Assembly (NCBI RefSeq): GCF_000966975.1
Contig: NZ_JZWV01000249.1
Location: 1-16,788 of the forward strand
Source of the DNA: Streptomyces katrae
GTDB taxonomy: Bacteria; Actinomycetota; Actinomycetes; Streptomycetales; Streptomycetaceae
Direction: 5' to 3'
DNA: 16,788 nucleotides
Shown: positions 6,800 through 16,788 of the stretch, in pieces
Position numbering within the stretch: the stretch's first letter is position 1
How the letters are laid out: each line of letters begins with the position of its first letter
The notes under the pieces: generated by a model
Seen by the model: the letters and a program-made list of their open reading frames with translations, nothing else
The model's database searches: none
What the model was told of the DNA's origin: nothing
Program-made: the position numbers and the translations under genes

Positions 6800-7081
6800 C
6801 TACGCGCGGATCAGCCGGGCGATGGCCCTGCTCGCCTCACCGACCTTGACCCTCGCCCGGTCGCCGCCCTGGGCGATGGCCTCGGTGACGCAGCAGTTGA
6901 GGTGCTCGTCGAGCAGGGTCACCGCGCAGGACTGGAGTGCTGCCTTGATCGCGGACACCTGGGTGAGCACGTCGATGCAGTAGACGTCCTCGGCGACCAT
7001 CCGCTGGACCCCGCGGACCTGGCCCTCGATCCGCCGCAGCCGCCGGATGACGTCTTCCTTCTGTTCCACGTAACCGGCCAC
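6800..7081 (-). CDS. csoR: CsoR copper-sensing repressor
   Basis: A small all-helical DNA-binding repressor (93 aa) that releases its operators when it binds Cu(I). The family's copper ligands are present: Cys35 in VYCIDVLTQ, and His60 and Cys64 in DEHLNCCV, the C-H-C pattern of copper-type CsoR. The conserved helix RLRRIEGQVRGVQRMV is intact. GTG 7081 follows GAGGAG at good spacing. It is the last gene of the minus-strand operon, 9 bases after the copA stop, so it is probably co-expressed with its targets under TACCC-N5-GGGTA operators at the operon head (9772-9833). A second CsoR with the same ligands lies at 10984-11265. Both could act on the same sites or form mixed tetramers; this is inference. 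Confidence 0.93.
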   Translation of the reverse strand: MAGYVEQKEDVIRRLRRIEGQVRGVQRMVAEDVYCIDVLTQVSAIKAALQSCAVTLLDEHLNCCVTEAIAQGGDRARVKVGEASRAIARLIRA

Positions 7082-7090
7082 GGGGGCTCC

Positions 7091-9358
7091 TCAGTTGGCG
7101 GCGGCCCTGAAGCCGCGCAGACGCAGGCTGTTGCCGACGACGAAGACCGAGGAGAAGGCCATGGCCGCTCCGGCGATCATCGGGTTGAGCAGTCCGGCCG
7201 CGGCGAGCGGCAGGGCGGCCACGTTGTAGGCGAAGGCCCAGAACAGGTTCGAGCGGATCGTGCCGAGCGTCTTGCGGGCCAGCCGGATGGCGTCGGCCGC
7301 GGCCCGCAGGTCGCCCCGGACCAGGGTCAGGTCGCCGGCCTCGATGGCGGCGTCGGTGCCGGTGCCCATGGCCAGGCCCAGGTCGGCCTGGGCGAGGGCG
7401 GCGGCGTCGTTGACCCCGTCGCCGACCATCGCGACGCTGCGCCCCTCGGCCTGGAGCCGCTTGACCACGTCCACCTTGTCCTGCGGCATGACCTCGGCGA
7501 TGACCTCGTCGATGCCCACCTCGCGGGCCACGGTCTCGGCCACGGCCTTGTTGTCGCCGGTCAGCAGGATCGGGGTGAGGCCCAGGGCGCGCAGCCGGCG
7601 GATCGCCTCGGCGCTGGTGTCCTTGACGGCGTCCGCGACCTCCAGCACCGCGCGCGCCTCGCCGTCCCAGGCCACCGCGATCGCGGTGCGGCCGGCCGAC
7701 TCGGCGTCGGACTTGGCCCGCTCCAGGTGCGGGGGCAGCTCCATCGCCCACTCGGCGAGCAGCTTGCCGCGGCCGACGAGGACGGCGTGGCCCTCGACGA
7801 CGCCCTGGACGCCCAGGCCCGGGATGTTGGCGAAGTCCTCGGGGGCGGGCAGGGTCCCGACGCGGGCGGCGGCGCCGGCGGCGACGGCCTGGGCGATGGG
7901 GTGCTCGGAGGCGTGCTCCAGGGCTCCGGCCAGGCGCAGCACCTCGGTCTCGTCGGTGCCCTCGGCGGTGTGCACGTGCAGCAGGGTCATCTGGCCGGTG
8001 GTGACGGTGCCGGTCTTGTCCAGGACGATGGTGTCGACCTTGCGGGTGGACTCCAGGACCTCGGGGCCCTTGATCAGGATGCCGAGCTGGGCGCCGCGGC
8101 CGGTGCCGACCAGGAGGGCGGTCGGGGTGGCCAGGCCCAGGGCGCAGGGGCAGGCGATGATCAGGACGGCGACGGCGGCGGTGAAGGCGGCCGAGAGGCC
8201 GGAACCGGTGCCGAGCCAGAATCCGAGGGTGGCCAGCGCGATCGCGATGACGACGGGCACGAACACGGCGGAGATCTTGTCGGCGAGGCGCTGGGCGGCG
8301 GCCTTGCCGTTCTGGGCGTCCTCGACCAGCCGGGCCATGCGGGAGAGCTGGGTGTCGGAGCCGACCCGGGTGGCCTCGACGACCAGGCGGCCGCCGGCGT
8401 TGAGGGTGGCGCCGGTGACGGAGTCGCCGACGGAGACCTCCACGGGTACGGACTCGCCGGTCAGCATCGAGGCGTCGACGGCCGAGGAGCCCTCGACCAC
8501 CGTGCCGTCGGTGGCGATCTTCTCGCCCGGGCGGACCAGGAAGCGGTCGCCGACCTGGAGGTCGGCCGTGGGCACGGTCACCTCGTGGCCGCCGCGCAGC
8601 ACGGTGACCTCCTTGGCGCCCAGTTCCAGCAGCGCCTTCAGGGCGGCACCGGCCTTGCGCTTGGACTTCGCCTCGAAGTAGCGGCCGGCCAGGATGAAGG
8701 TGGTGACGCCGGCCGCCGCCTCCAGGTAGATGTTCCCGGCGCCGTCGGTGCGGGCGATGGTGAACTCGAAGGCGTGCCGCATGCCGGGGGTGCCGGCCGT
8801 GCCGAAGAACAGGGCCCACAGCGACCACAGGAACGCGGCGATCGTGCCCACCGAGATCAGGGTGTCCATGGTCGCCGCGCCGTGCTTGGCGTTGGTCCAG
8901 GCCGCACGGTGGAACGGCCAGGCCGCGTAGGTGACCACGGGCGCGGCCAGGGTCAGCGAGAGCCATTGCCAGAAGTCGATCTGCAGCGCCGGGACCATCG
9001 CCATCGCGATGACGGGCACGGTGAGGACGACGGCGGTGGTGAGCCGCTGGCGCAGCGGGGCCAGTTCGTCGGCCTCGGCCGGCGGCTCCTCCCCGGCGCC
9101 GGACGGGGCGGACGAGCGGGGCGGCGCGGGTTCGTGCGCGGTGTAGCCGGTGGCCTCGACGGTGGCGATCAGGTCCGCGACGGAGATGTCGGCGTCGGCG
9201 TCGAAGGTGACCTTGGCCTTCTCGGTGGCGTAGTTGACGGTCGCCTCGACGCCGTCCATCCGGTTGAGCTTCTTCTCGATGCGTGCCGCGCACGAGGCGC
9301 AGGTCATGCCGCCGATGGCGAGCTCGACCTGGGCGGCGCCGGGGGTGATGGTGGTCAT
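7091..9358 (-). CDS. copA: Copper-exporting P1B-type ATPase CopA
   Basis: A plasma-membrane pump of 755 aa that exports Cu(I) using ATP. One N-terminal heavy-metal-associated domain carries GMTCASC (Cys20, Cys23). The translocation motif CPC is at 403-405 ([13 protein letters not shown]). The phosphorylated Asp is in DKTGT (447-451), the nucleotide-binding HP motif is in SEHPIAQ (486-487), and the hinge GDGVND is at 646-651. The last helices contain YN in [11 protein letters not shown] and MAFSS, the pattern of Cu(I)-specific P1B-1 pumps rather than zinc or cobalt pumps. ATG 9358 follows GAGGAG. It sits between copZ (95 bases upstream) and csoR (9 bases downstream) on the same strand, forming a classic chaperone-pump-sensor operon. 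No truncation is seen. Confidence 0.96.
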   Translation of the reverse strand: MTTITPGAAQVELAIGGMTCASCAARIEKKLNRMDGVEATVNYATEKAKVTFDADADISVADLIATVEATGYTAHEPAPPRSSAPSGAGEEPPAEADELAPLRQRLTTAVVLTVPVIAMAMVPALQIDFWQWLSLTLAAPVVTYAAWPFHRAAWTNAKHGAATMDTLISVGTIAAFLWSLWALFFGTAGTPGMRHAFEFTIARTDGAGNIYLEAAAGVTTFILAGRYFEAKSKRKAGAALKALLELGAKEVTVLRGGHEVTVPTADLQVGDRFLVRPGEKIATDGTVVEGSSAVDASMLTGESVPVEVSVGDSVTGATLNAGGRLVVEATRVGSDTQLSRMARLVEDAQNGKAAAQRLADKISAVFVPVVIAIALATLGFWLGTGSGLSAAFTAAVAVLIIACPCALGLATPTALLVGTGRGAQLGILIKGPEVLESTRKVDTIVLDKTGTVTTGQMTLLHVHTAEGTDETEVLRLAGALEHASEHPIAQAVAAGAAARVGTLPAPEDFANIPGLGVQGVVEGHAVLVGRGKLLAEWAMELPPHLERAKSDAESAGRTAIAVAWDGEARAVLEVADAVKDTSAEAIRRLRALGLTPILLTGDNKAVAETVAREVGIDEVIAEVMPQDKVDVVKRLQAEGRSVAMVGDGVNDAAALAQADLGLAMGTGTDAAIEAGDLTLVRGDLRAAADAIRLARKTLGTIRSNLFWAFAYNVAALPLAAAGLLNPMIAGAAMAFSSVFVVGNSLRLRGFRAAAN

Positions 9359-9453
9359 GAGTGCTGCTCCTCGTTCGAGCGCGGGGCCGGTGCCGGGGCC
9401 CCCGGGGGAAGGCGGGGCCCCGGTGTCCGGGTGGGTCGTTGTCGGGGCGGGTG

Positions 9454-9741
9454 TCAGGCCCGGCCGGTGAGCTCGTAGCCGGCGTCGTCGACCGCCGCGG
9501 CGATCGCGGCGTCGTCCGGCTCGCCGGCCGTGGTCACGGTGACCACGCCGCCGTCCACGTCCACGTCCACCGAGAGGACCCCGGCGAGCGCGCCGACGGA
9601 CGCGGTGATGGCGGTCCGGCAGTGTCCGCAGCTCATGCCGGACACGCGGTAGACGGTGGCGGTGCTGTCGACGACGGCGACGGTGGTCGTGGTCTCACCG
9701 TTGGAGGCGCAGGCGCCATCGGGGGAACAGCAGGAAGACAT
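9454..9741 (-). CDS. copZ: CopZ-like copper chaperone (HMA domain)
   Basis: A cytoplasmic metallochaperone of 95 aa that by family binds Cu(I) and hands it to CopA. ATG 9741 is preceded by AAGGAG. One heavy-metal-associated domain has VSGMSCGHC (Cys38, Cys41), followed by [14 protein letters not shown] and a C-terminal [13 protein letters not shown], the usual beta-alpha-beta fold. An unusual ~28-residue N-terminal extension contains CC at residues 4-5 and Cys11, then a Thr/Val-rich linker. Those extra cysteines might add metal sites. It is the first gene of the operon, transcribed from a promoter whose spacer is occupied by a CsoR operator. Confidence 0.92.
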   Translation of the reverse strand: MSSCCSPDGACASNGETTTTVAVVDSTATVYRVSGMSCGHCRTAITASVGALAGVLSVDVDVDGGVVTVTTAGEPDDAAIAAAVDDAGYELTGRA

Positions 9742-9771
9742 GGGCTTCTCCTTGATCGTGCAGTTTGTGCA

Positions 9772-9790
9772 GATACCCTCTGGGGGTATC
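9772..9790. promoter_or_regulatory. CsoR operator 1 (copZ leader region)
   Basis: GATACCC-TCTGG-GGGTATC matches the streptomycete CsoR pseudo-palindrome TACCC-N5-GGGTA with extra symmetric flanks. It lies 31 bases upstream of the copZ start and downstream of the predicted -10, where a bound repressor would block transcription. Confidence 0.8.
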
Positions 9791-9803
9791 CGGGCTGACT
9801 CCA

Positions 9804-9833
9804 GATATACCCCCCCTAGGTATCTGTACGCAA
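9804..9833 (-). promoter_or_regulatory. copZ promoter with CsoR operator 2 in the spacer
   Basis: On the minus strand TTGCGT (-35) and TATATC (-10) are separated by 18 bases. The spacer overlaps TACCC-CCCCT-AGGTA (9808-9822), a CsoR site with one mismatch in the right arm. With operator 1 this gives two sites for control of the copZ-copA-csoR operon. Confidence 0.65.
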
Positions 9834-9846
9834 GAGTCTCCCGCGC

Positions 9847-9874
9847 TTGACTTGATACCCCCTGGGGGTATGGT
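9847..9874 (+). promoter_or_regulatory. Promoter of the exported His-rich protein with CsoR operator 3
   Basis: TTGACT (9847-9852, -35) and TATGGT (9869-9874, -10) are 16 bases apart. The spacer and -10 overlap a perfect CsoR palindrome ATACCC-CCTGG-GGGTAT (9855-9871). About 53 bases separate the -10 from ATG 9928. Confidence 0.78.
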
Positions 9875-9927
9875 GGAGATCCATTGAACCGCTGTACGCG
9901 GCACCTACGTCGTACGGGAGACCAGGC

Positions 9928-10896
9928 ATGAACACCGGAGTGAAGATCACCGCCTTCGCCGCCGCACTCGCGGCGGCCTTCGGCGCCGCCTACGGGGTCG
10001 GGGCGGGTGTCGGCCCCGTGGGCGCGCCGGCCAGGACGGAGCACGCGAGCCACGCGACCCAGGCGAAGGCGCCCGCCGCGGAAGGCGGACACGGAGGCCA
10101 CGGCCAGGCCACCGCCCAGGGGCCCGCCGCCGGCGGCCTCCAGGTCTCCGACGCCGGCTACACGCTGAGCCTGGACACCCCGCAGGTGGCCCCGGGCCAG
10201 AGCGAGCTCAGGTTCTCCGTCAAGGACGCCGCCGGGCGCAAGGTCACCGGGTACAAGACCGAACACGGCAAGGAACTGCACTTCATCGTCGCCTCGCGCG
10301 ACCTGACGGTCTTCCGCCACCTCCACCCGGTGCGCGCCGAGGACGGCACCTGGTCCACCCCCGTCGACCTGCCCGCCGCGGGCGCCTACAAGGCCTTCGC
10401 CGACTTCGCCCCGTCGGCCGGGGACGCGAAGAACGTCACCCTGGGCGCCGACCTCACCGTCCCCGGCGCCTACGCGCCCAACCCGATGCCCCCGGTCGCG
10501 CCCACCGCCGAGGTGGACGGCTACCAGGTCTCCCTCGCCGGGACCCTCGACCCCGGCAAGCCCGGCGAGCTCAAGCTCGGCGTCAGCAAGGACGGCAAGC
10601 CCGTCACCGACCTGGAGCCCTACCTCGGGGCCTACGGACACCTCGTCGCCCTGCGCGACGGCGACCTCGCCTACCTGCACGTCCACCCCAACGAGGGCGG
10701 CCCCGGCCCGGACGTCTCCTTCACGGCCACGGCCCCCAGCGCCGGCACCTACCGGCTCTTCCTGGACTTCCAGCACCAGGGCAAGGTCCGCACCGCGGCC
10801 TTCACCGTCCGGGCGGGCGACGGCCAGGCGGCCGCCGCTCCCGCCGCGCAGCCCGCGCAGCCGGCCGGGGAGGAGCAGGGCGGTCACTCCCACTGA
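9928..10896 (+). CDS. Exported or membrane-anchored His-rich protein with duplicated domain, probable copper-binding
   Basis: This is a 322-aa protein of unknown exact function. ATG 9928 follows GGGAG. Residues 7-30 form one hydrophobic segment (signal or anchor). A His-rich linker follows, with EGGHGGHG at 52-59. Two related beta-rich repeats follow. The first (about 72-178) has GKELHFIVASRDLTVFRHLHP (His118, His131, His133). The second (about 195-295) has GAYGHLVALRDGDLAYLHVHP (His238, His251, His253). Each ends with an AG-x-Y-x-x-F-x-DF stretch. The C-terminus is Ala/Pro-rich and ends GGHSH. It has no Cys and few Met, so a His-based site is likely. Its promoter carries a perfect CsoR operator, and it lies between the copper operon and a second csoR. 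A periplasmic-side copper sequestration or delivery role is inferred. Confidence 0.85.
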   Translation: MNTGVKITAFAAALAAAFGAAYGVGAGVGPVGAPARTEHASHATQAKAPAAEGGHGGHGQATAQGPAAGGLQVSDAGYTLSLDTPQVAPGQSELRFSVKDAAGRKVTGYKTEHGKELHFIVASRDLTVFRHLHPVRAEDGTWSTPVDLPAAGAYKAFADFAPSAGDAKNVTLGADLTVPGAYAPNPMPPVAPTAEVDGYQVSLAGTLDPGKPGELKLGVSKDGKPVTDLEPYLGAYGHLVALRDGDLAYLHVHPNEGGPGPDVSFTATAPSAGTYRLFLDFQHQGKVRTAAFTVRAGDGQAAAAPAAQPAQPAGEEQGGHSH

Positions 10897-10929
10897 CCGC
10901 CCGGCGGAACATCCCGCGGCCCGTCCTCG

Positions 10930-10957
10930 TTGTCGACATACCCCCCAGGGGTACAGA
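10930..10957 (+). promoter_or_regulatory. Promoter of the second csoR with CsoR operator 4
   Basis: TTGTCG (10930-10935) and TACAGA (10952-10957) are 16 bases apart, the same geometry as the promoter at 9847. The spacer holds TACCC-CCCAG-GGGTA (10939-10953), an exact CsoR consensus. GTG 10984 begins 26 bases downstream of the -10. Confidence 0.7.
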
Positions 10958-10983
10958 AGGCCCGATGAAGGGAAGCGATCGCC

Positions 10984-11265
10984 GTGCCCGGTTACACCTC
11001 CCACAAGGACGACGTCCTCAAGCGGCTGCGCCGCATCGAAGGCCAGGTGCGCGGCCTCCAGCGCATGGTCGAGGAGGGGACGTACTGCATCGACGTGCTC
11101 ACCCAGGTCAGCGCCGCCACCAAGGCCCTGCAGTCCTTCGGGCTGACCATGATGGAGGACCACCTCCACTCCTGCGTCGCCGACGCCATCGCCGAAGGCG
11201 GCGATCAGGCTCGCGGCAAGGTCGAGGAGGCCTCGCGGGCCATCGCCCGGCTGGTCCGCGCCTGA
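10984..11265 (+). CDS. Second CsoR-family copper-sensing repressor
   Basis: A 93-aa paralogue of the CsoR at 6800-7081, with the same length and ligand positions: Cys35 in TYCIDVLTQ, and His60 and Cys64 in DHLHSCV. The C-H-C set argues for copper rather than the Cys-Cys sulfide sensor CstR or the His-rich nickel sensors. GTG 10984 is preceded by AAGGGAAG. It differs from the other CsoR mainly at the N-terminus (TSHKDDVLK), in the middle helix (AATKALQSFGLTMM) and near the C-terminus (ARGKVEEAS). Operator 4 in its own promoter suggests autoregulation. The gene follows the exported His-rich protein in the same direction with no clear terminator between them, so read-through is possible. Two CsoR genes so close together suggest duplication or transfer with division of labour. 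Confidence 0.9.
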   Translation: MPGYTSHKDDVLKRLRRIEGQVRGLQRMVEEGTYCIDVLTQVSAATKALQSFGLTMMEDHLHSCVADAIAEGGDQARGKVEEASRAIARLVRA

Positions 11266-11310
11266 CGCGGCGCACTCACGTGCCCCGGGCCCGCCCGCCC
11301 CGGACACGGA

Positions 11311-11343
11311 TCCGGGCCGGCCCCTCCGAGGGGCCGGCCCGGA
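11311..11343. terminator. Bidirectional terminator between the second csoR and katG
   Basis: TCCGGGCCGGCCCC (11311-11324) and GGGGCCGGCCCGGA (11330-11343) form a perfect 14-bp stem with loop TCCGA. It sits between convergent gene ends at 11265 and 11373. Confidence 0.8.
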
Positions 11344-11372
11344 CGCGGTGCGCCACGGAGCGCGCGGGACCG

Positions 11373-13721
<2,349 letters not shown>

Positions 13722-13723
13722 TT

Positions 13724-14134
13724 ATGAGCGACCTGCTGGAACGACTTCGAAACCGCGGCTGGCGGATGACCGCCCAGCGCCGCGTCGTCGCGGAGGTCCT
13801 GGACGGCGACCACGTCCACCTGACGGCCGACGAGGTCCACGCCCGGGCGGCGCGGCGGCTGCCCGAGATCTCCCGGGCGACCGTCTACAACGCCCTGGGG
13901 GAGCTGGTCGCCCTCGGCGAGGTCGCGGAGGTCTCCACGGACGGGCGCGCCAAACGGTACGACCCCAACGCACGCCGGCCGCACCAGCACCTGGTCTGCT
14001 CCCGCTGCGGGACGATCCGCGACGTCCACCCGTCGGGCGACCCGCTGGCCGGATTCCCGGAATCGGAACGCATGGGTTTCCTGGTGTCCAAGGTGGAAGT
14101 CACCTACCGGGGCCTTTGTCCGTCCTGTGCCTGA
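13724..14134 (+). CDS. Fur-family repressor, PerR/CatR-like, divergent from katG
   Basis: A cytoplasmic metal-dependent repressor of 136 aa. The DNA-binding domain is RGWRMTAQRRVVAEVL and ISRATVYNALGELVALGEVAEV. The regulatory half has RAKRYDPNARRPHQHLVCSRCG and ends GLCPSCA, giving the two CxxC structural-zinc pairs and the His ligands. The pattern HLTADEVHARAARRLPEISRATVYNAL resembles peroxide sensors of the PerR/CatR type. ATG 13724 is preferred because GGGTGA lies about five bases upstream; ATG 13712 and ATG 13688 are earlier in-frame starts with poorer spacing. Its divergent position beside katG suggests it represses katG and itself until peroxide inactivates it. It is clearly different from the FurA-like protein at 3086-3556. 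The name CatR is not certain, so no symbol is given. Confidence 0.9.
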   Translation: MSDLLERLRNRGWRMTAQRRVVAEVLDGDHVHLTADEVHARAARRLPEISRATVYNALGELVALGEVAEVSTDGRAKRYDPNARRPHQHLVCSRCGTIRDVHPSGDPLAGFPESERMGFLVSKVEVTYRGLCPSCA

Positions 14135-14243
14135 CCCATTTCCGCCACCCCGGGAGTTCGTCTTCCGGCCATTCGAAATCGTCCTTTCCGCCCTCGCGCA
14201 TTTCCGGCGGGCGGCGCGGGCGGGCGACCCGCACCGCTCACCC

Positions 14244-14254
14244 CTCACGGTGAG
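14244..14254. promoter_or_regulatory. Palindrome upstream of recQ
   Basis: CTCAC-G-GTGAG is a perfect 5+1+5 inverted repeat in the 191-bp gap before recQ, just left of the DnaA-box-like sequence. It may be an operator; no binding family can be named. Confidence 0.25.
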
Positions 14255-14266
14255 TAGTCATACCGG

Positions 14267-14275
14267 TTGTCCACA
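14267..14275 (+). promoter_or_regulatory. DnaA-box-like 9-mer upstream of recQ
   Basis: TTGTCCACA exactly matches the preferred Streptomyces DnaA box. It lies 59 bases upstream of the recQ start and 38 bases upstream of its -10. Only one copy is seen here, so this is not an origin; it could link recQ expression to DnaA. Confidence 0.45.
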
Positions 14276-14313
14276 GGCCCGGCGGACGGGACGGGAGTGT
14301 CCCAGGGTGCCGC

Positions 14314-14319
14314 TAGGCT
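14314..14319 (+). promoter_or_regulatory. -10 element placed for leaderless recQ transcription
   Basis: TAGGCT ends six bases before ATG 14326, so transcription would start at or next to the A of the start codon. No Shine-Dalgarno sequence is present. No good -35 is visible 16-18 bases upstream. Confidence 0.5.
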
Positions 14320-14325
14320 TCTCGG

Positions 14326-16395
<2,070 letters not shown>

Positions 16396-16397
16396 CC

Positions 16398-16435
16398 GCA
16401 TCCGGGGCGGCCCCGCGCGGGGCCGCCCCGGATGC
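16398..16435. terminator. Strong terminator between recQ and the UvrA-like gene
   Basis: GCATCCGGGGCGGCCCC (16398-16414) and GGGGCCGCCCCGGATGC (16419-16435) form a perfect 17-bp stem with loop GCGC. It starts 3 bases after the recQ stop and serves the convergent minus-strand gene as well. Confidence 0.85.
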
Positions 16436-16443
16436 CGTCCCGG

Positions 16444-16788
16444 TCAGGCGCCGACGTACGCCGCCAGGTGTTCGCCGGTCAGGGTCGAGCGGGCGGCCAC
16501 CAGCTCGGCCGGGGTGCCTTCGAAGACGATCCGCCCGCCGTCGTGCCCGGCCCCCGGACCCAGGTCGATGATCCGGTCGGCGTGCGCCATGACCGCCTGG
16601 TGGTGTTCGATCACGATCACCGACTTGCCGGAGTCCACCAGCCGGTCCAGCAGCCCCAGCAGGTGTTCCACATCCGCCAGGTGGAGGCCGGCCGTCGGCT
16701 CGTCCAGGACGTAGATCCCGCCCTTCTCACCCATGTGCGTGGCCAGCTTCAGCCGCTGCCGCTCCCCGCCCGACAGGGTGGTCAGCGG
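16444..16788 (-). CDS. UvrA-family ABC ATPase, C-terminal part (UvrA2/DrrC-like paralogue)
   Basis: Only the last 114 residues are in the window; the gene continues past the right edge. The visible part begins PLTTLSGGERQRLKLATHM, the ABC signature of the second ATPase half of UvrA. It continues with YVLDEPTAGLH (Walker B and D-loop) and VIVIEHHQAVMAHADRIIDL (H-loop). It ends GHDGGRIVFEGTPAELVA and AAYVGA, then TGA 16444. The EHHQAVMAHAD and GHDGGRIVFEGTP wording is closer to UvrA paralogues of actinomycetes (UvrA2, or DrrC-type drug-tolerance proteins) than to canonical UvrA, which usually reads EHNLDVIK and GG-x-I-V-x-x-GTP. A role in damage or drug tolerance is likely but cannot be confirmed from the fragment. 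Confidence 0.88.
   Translation of the reverse strand, partial: PLTTLSGGERQRLKLATHMGEKGGIYVLDEPTAGLHLADVEHLLGLLDRLVDSGKSVIVIEHHQAVMAHADRIIDLGPGAGHDGGRIVFEGTPAELVAARSTLTGEHLAAYVGA

Noticed and set aside
6767..9478. 903-residue + strand open frame across csoR and copA
   Set aside because: It is the Gly/Asp/His-rich antisense shadow of two clearly recognised genes and has no ribosome site or family motif.
9772..9871. Repeated short motifs that might suggest a CRISPR-like or iteron array
   Set aside because: Spacing is irregular and each copy is a palindromic CsoR operator; there are no conserved long repeats or spacers.
9695..9904. Minus-strand short frame with repeated PPGGI/PRGGI words
   Set aside because: The repeats are translations of the CsoR operators, and the frame overlaps copZ and both promoters.
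14267..14275. Possible replication origin
   Set aside because: Only one DnaA-box-like sequence is present, with no dnaA or dnaN nearby.

Overview
The window looks like chromosomal DNA from a Streptomyces-type actinomycete. The evidence is very high GC with G/C-rich third codon positions, frequent GTG starts, long hairpin terminators without U-tracts, and protein families typical of the genus: an MshA-type glycosyltransferase, Fur-family regulators with structural zinc cysteines, a CsoR/CopA/CopZ copper module, and a RecQ ending in a Cys cluster and HRDC domain. The species cannot be told from sequence alone. I saw no tRNA, rRNA, CRISPR, transposase or phage gene.

Layout, left to right. Bases 1-87 are the tail of an unknown + strand gene with its own terminator. 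A mycothiol-type glycosyltransferase follows (271-1611). Next is a free-standing 23-codon peptide gene (1786-1857) with a Shine-Dalgarno sequence and an intrinsic terminator. It converges on a LuxR-type regulator (1970-2883, minus) that carries an apparent one-base frameshift. A minus-strand run follows: a FurA-like regulator, a SAM methyltransferase, a GNAT acetyltransferase, then a BlaI-type repressor overlapping an M56 membrane peptidase. The M56 gene also appears frameshifted.

The centre (6.8-11.3 kb) is a copper-homeostasis island. The minus-strand operon copZ-copA-csoR is divergent from an exported His-rich protein with an internal duplication, followed by a second csoR. Four TACCC-N5-GGGTA-like CsoR operators lie in the control regions. 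At three promoters the operator sits in the -35/-10 spacer, so one or both CsoR proteins probably repress the whole island until Cu(I) accumulates.

The right part (11.3-16.8 kb) deals with oxidative stress and DNA maintenance. A catalase-peroxidase gene (katG) is divergent from a PerR/CatR-like Fur-family repressor. A RecQ helicase gene follows, with a perfect DnaA-box-like 9-mer upstream and a -10 element placed for a leaderless transcript. The window ends inside a UvrA-family ABC ATPase gene.

The least explained element is the tiny peptide gene facing the LuxR-type regulator. It could be a peptide signal/regulator pair, but that is inference. The two frameshifts, plus a read-through-like tail on the glycosyltransferase, mean single-base assembly errors should be excluded before calling any of these genes broken.
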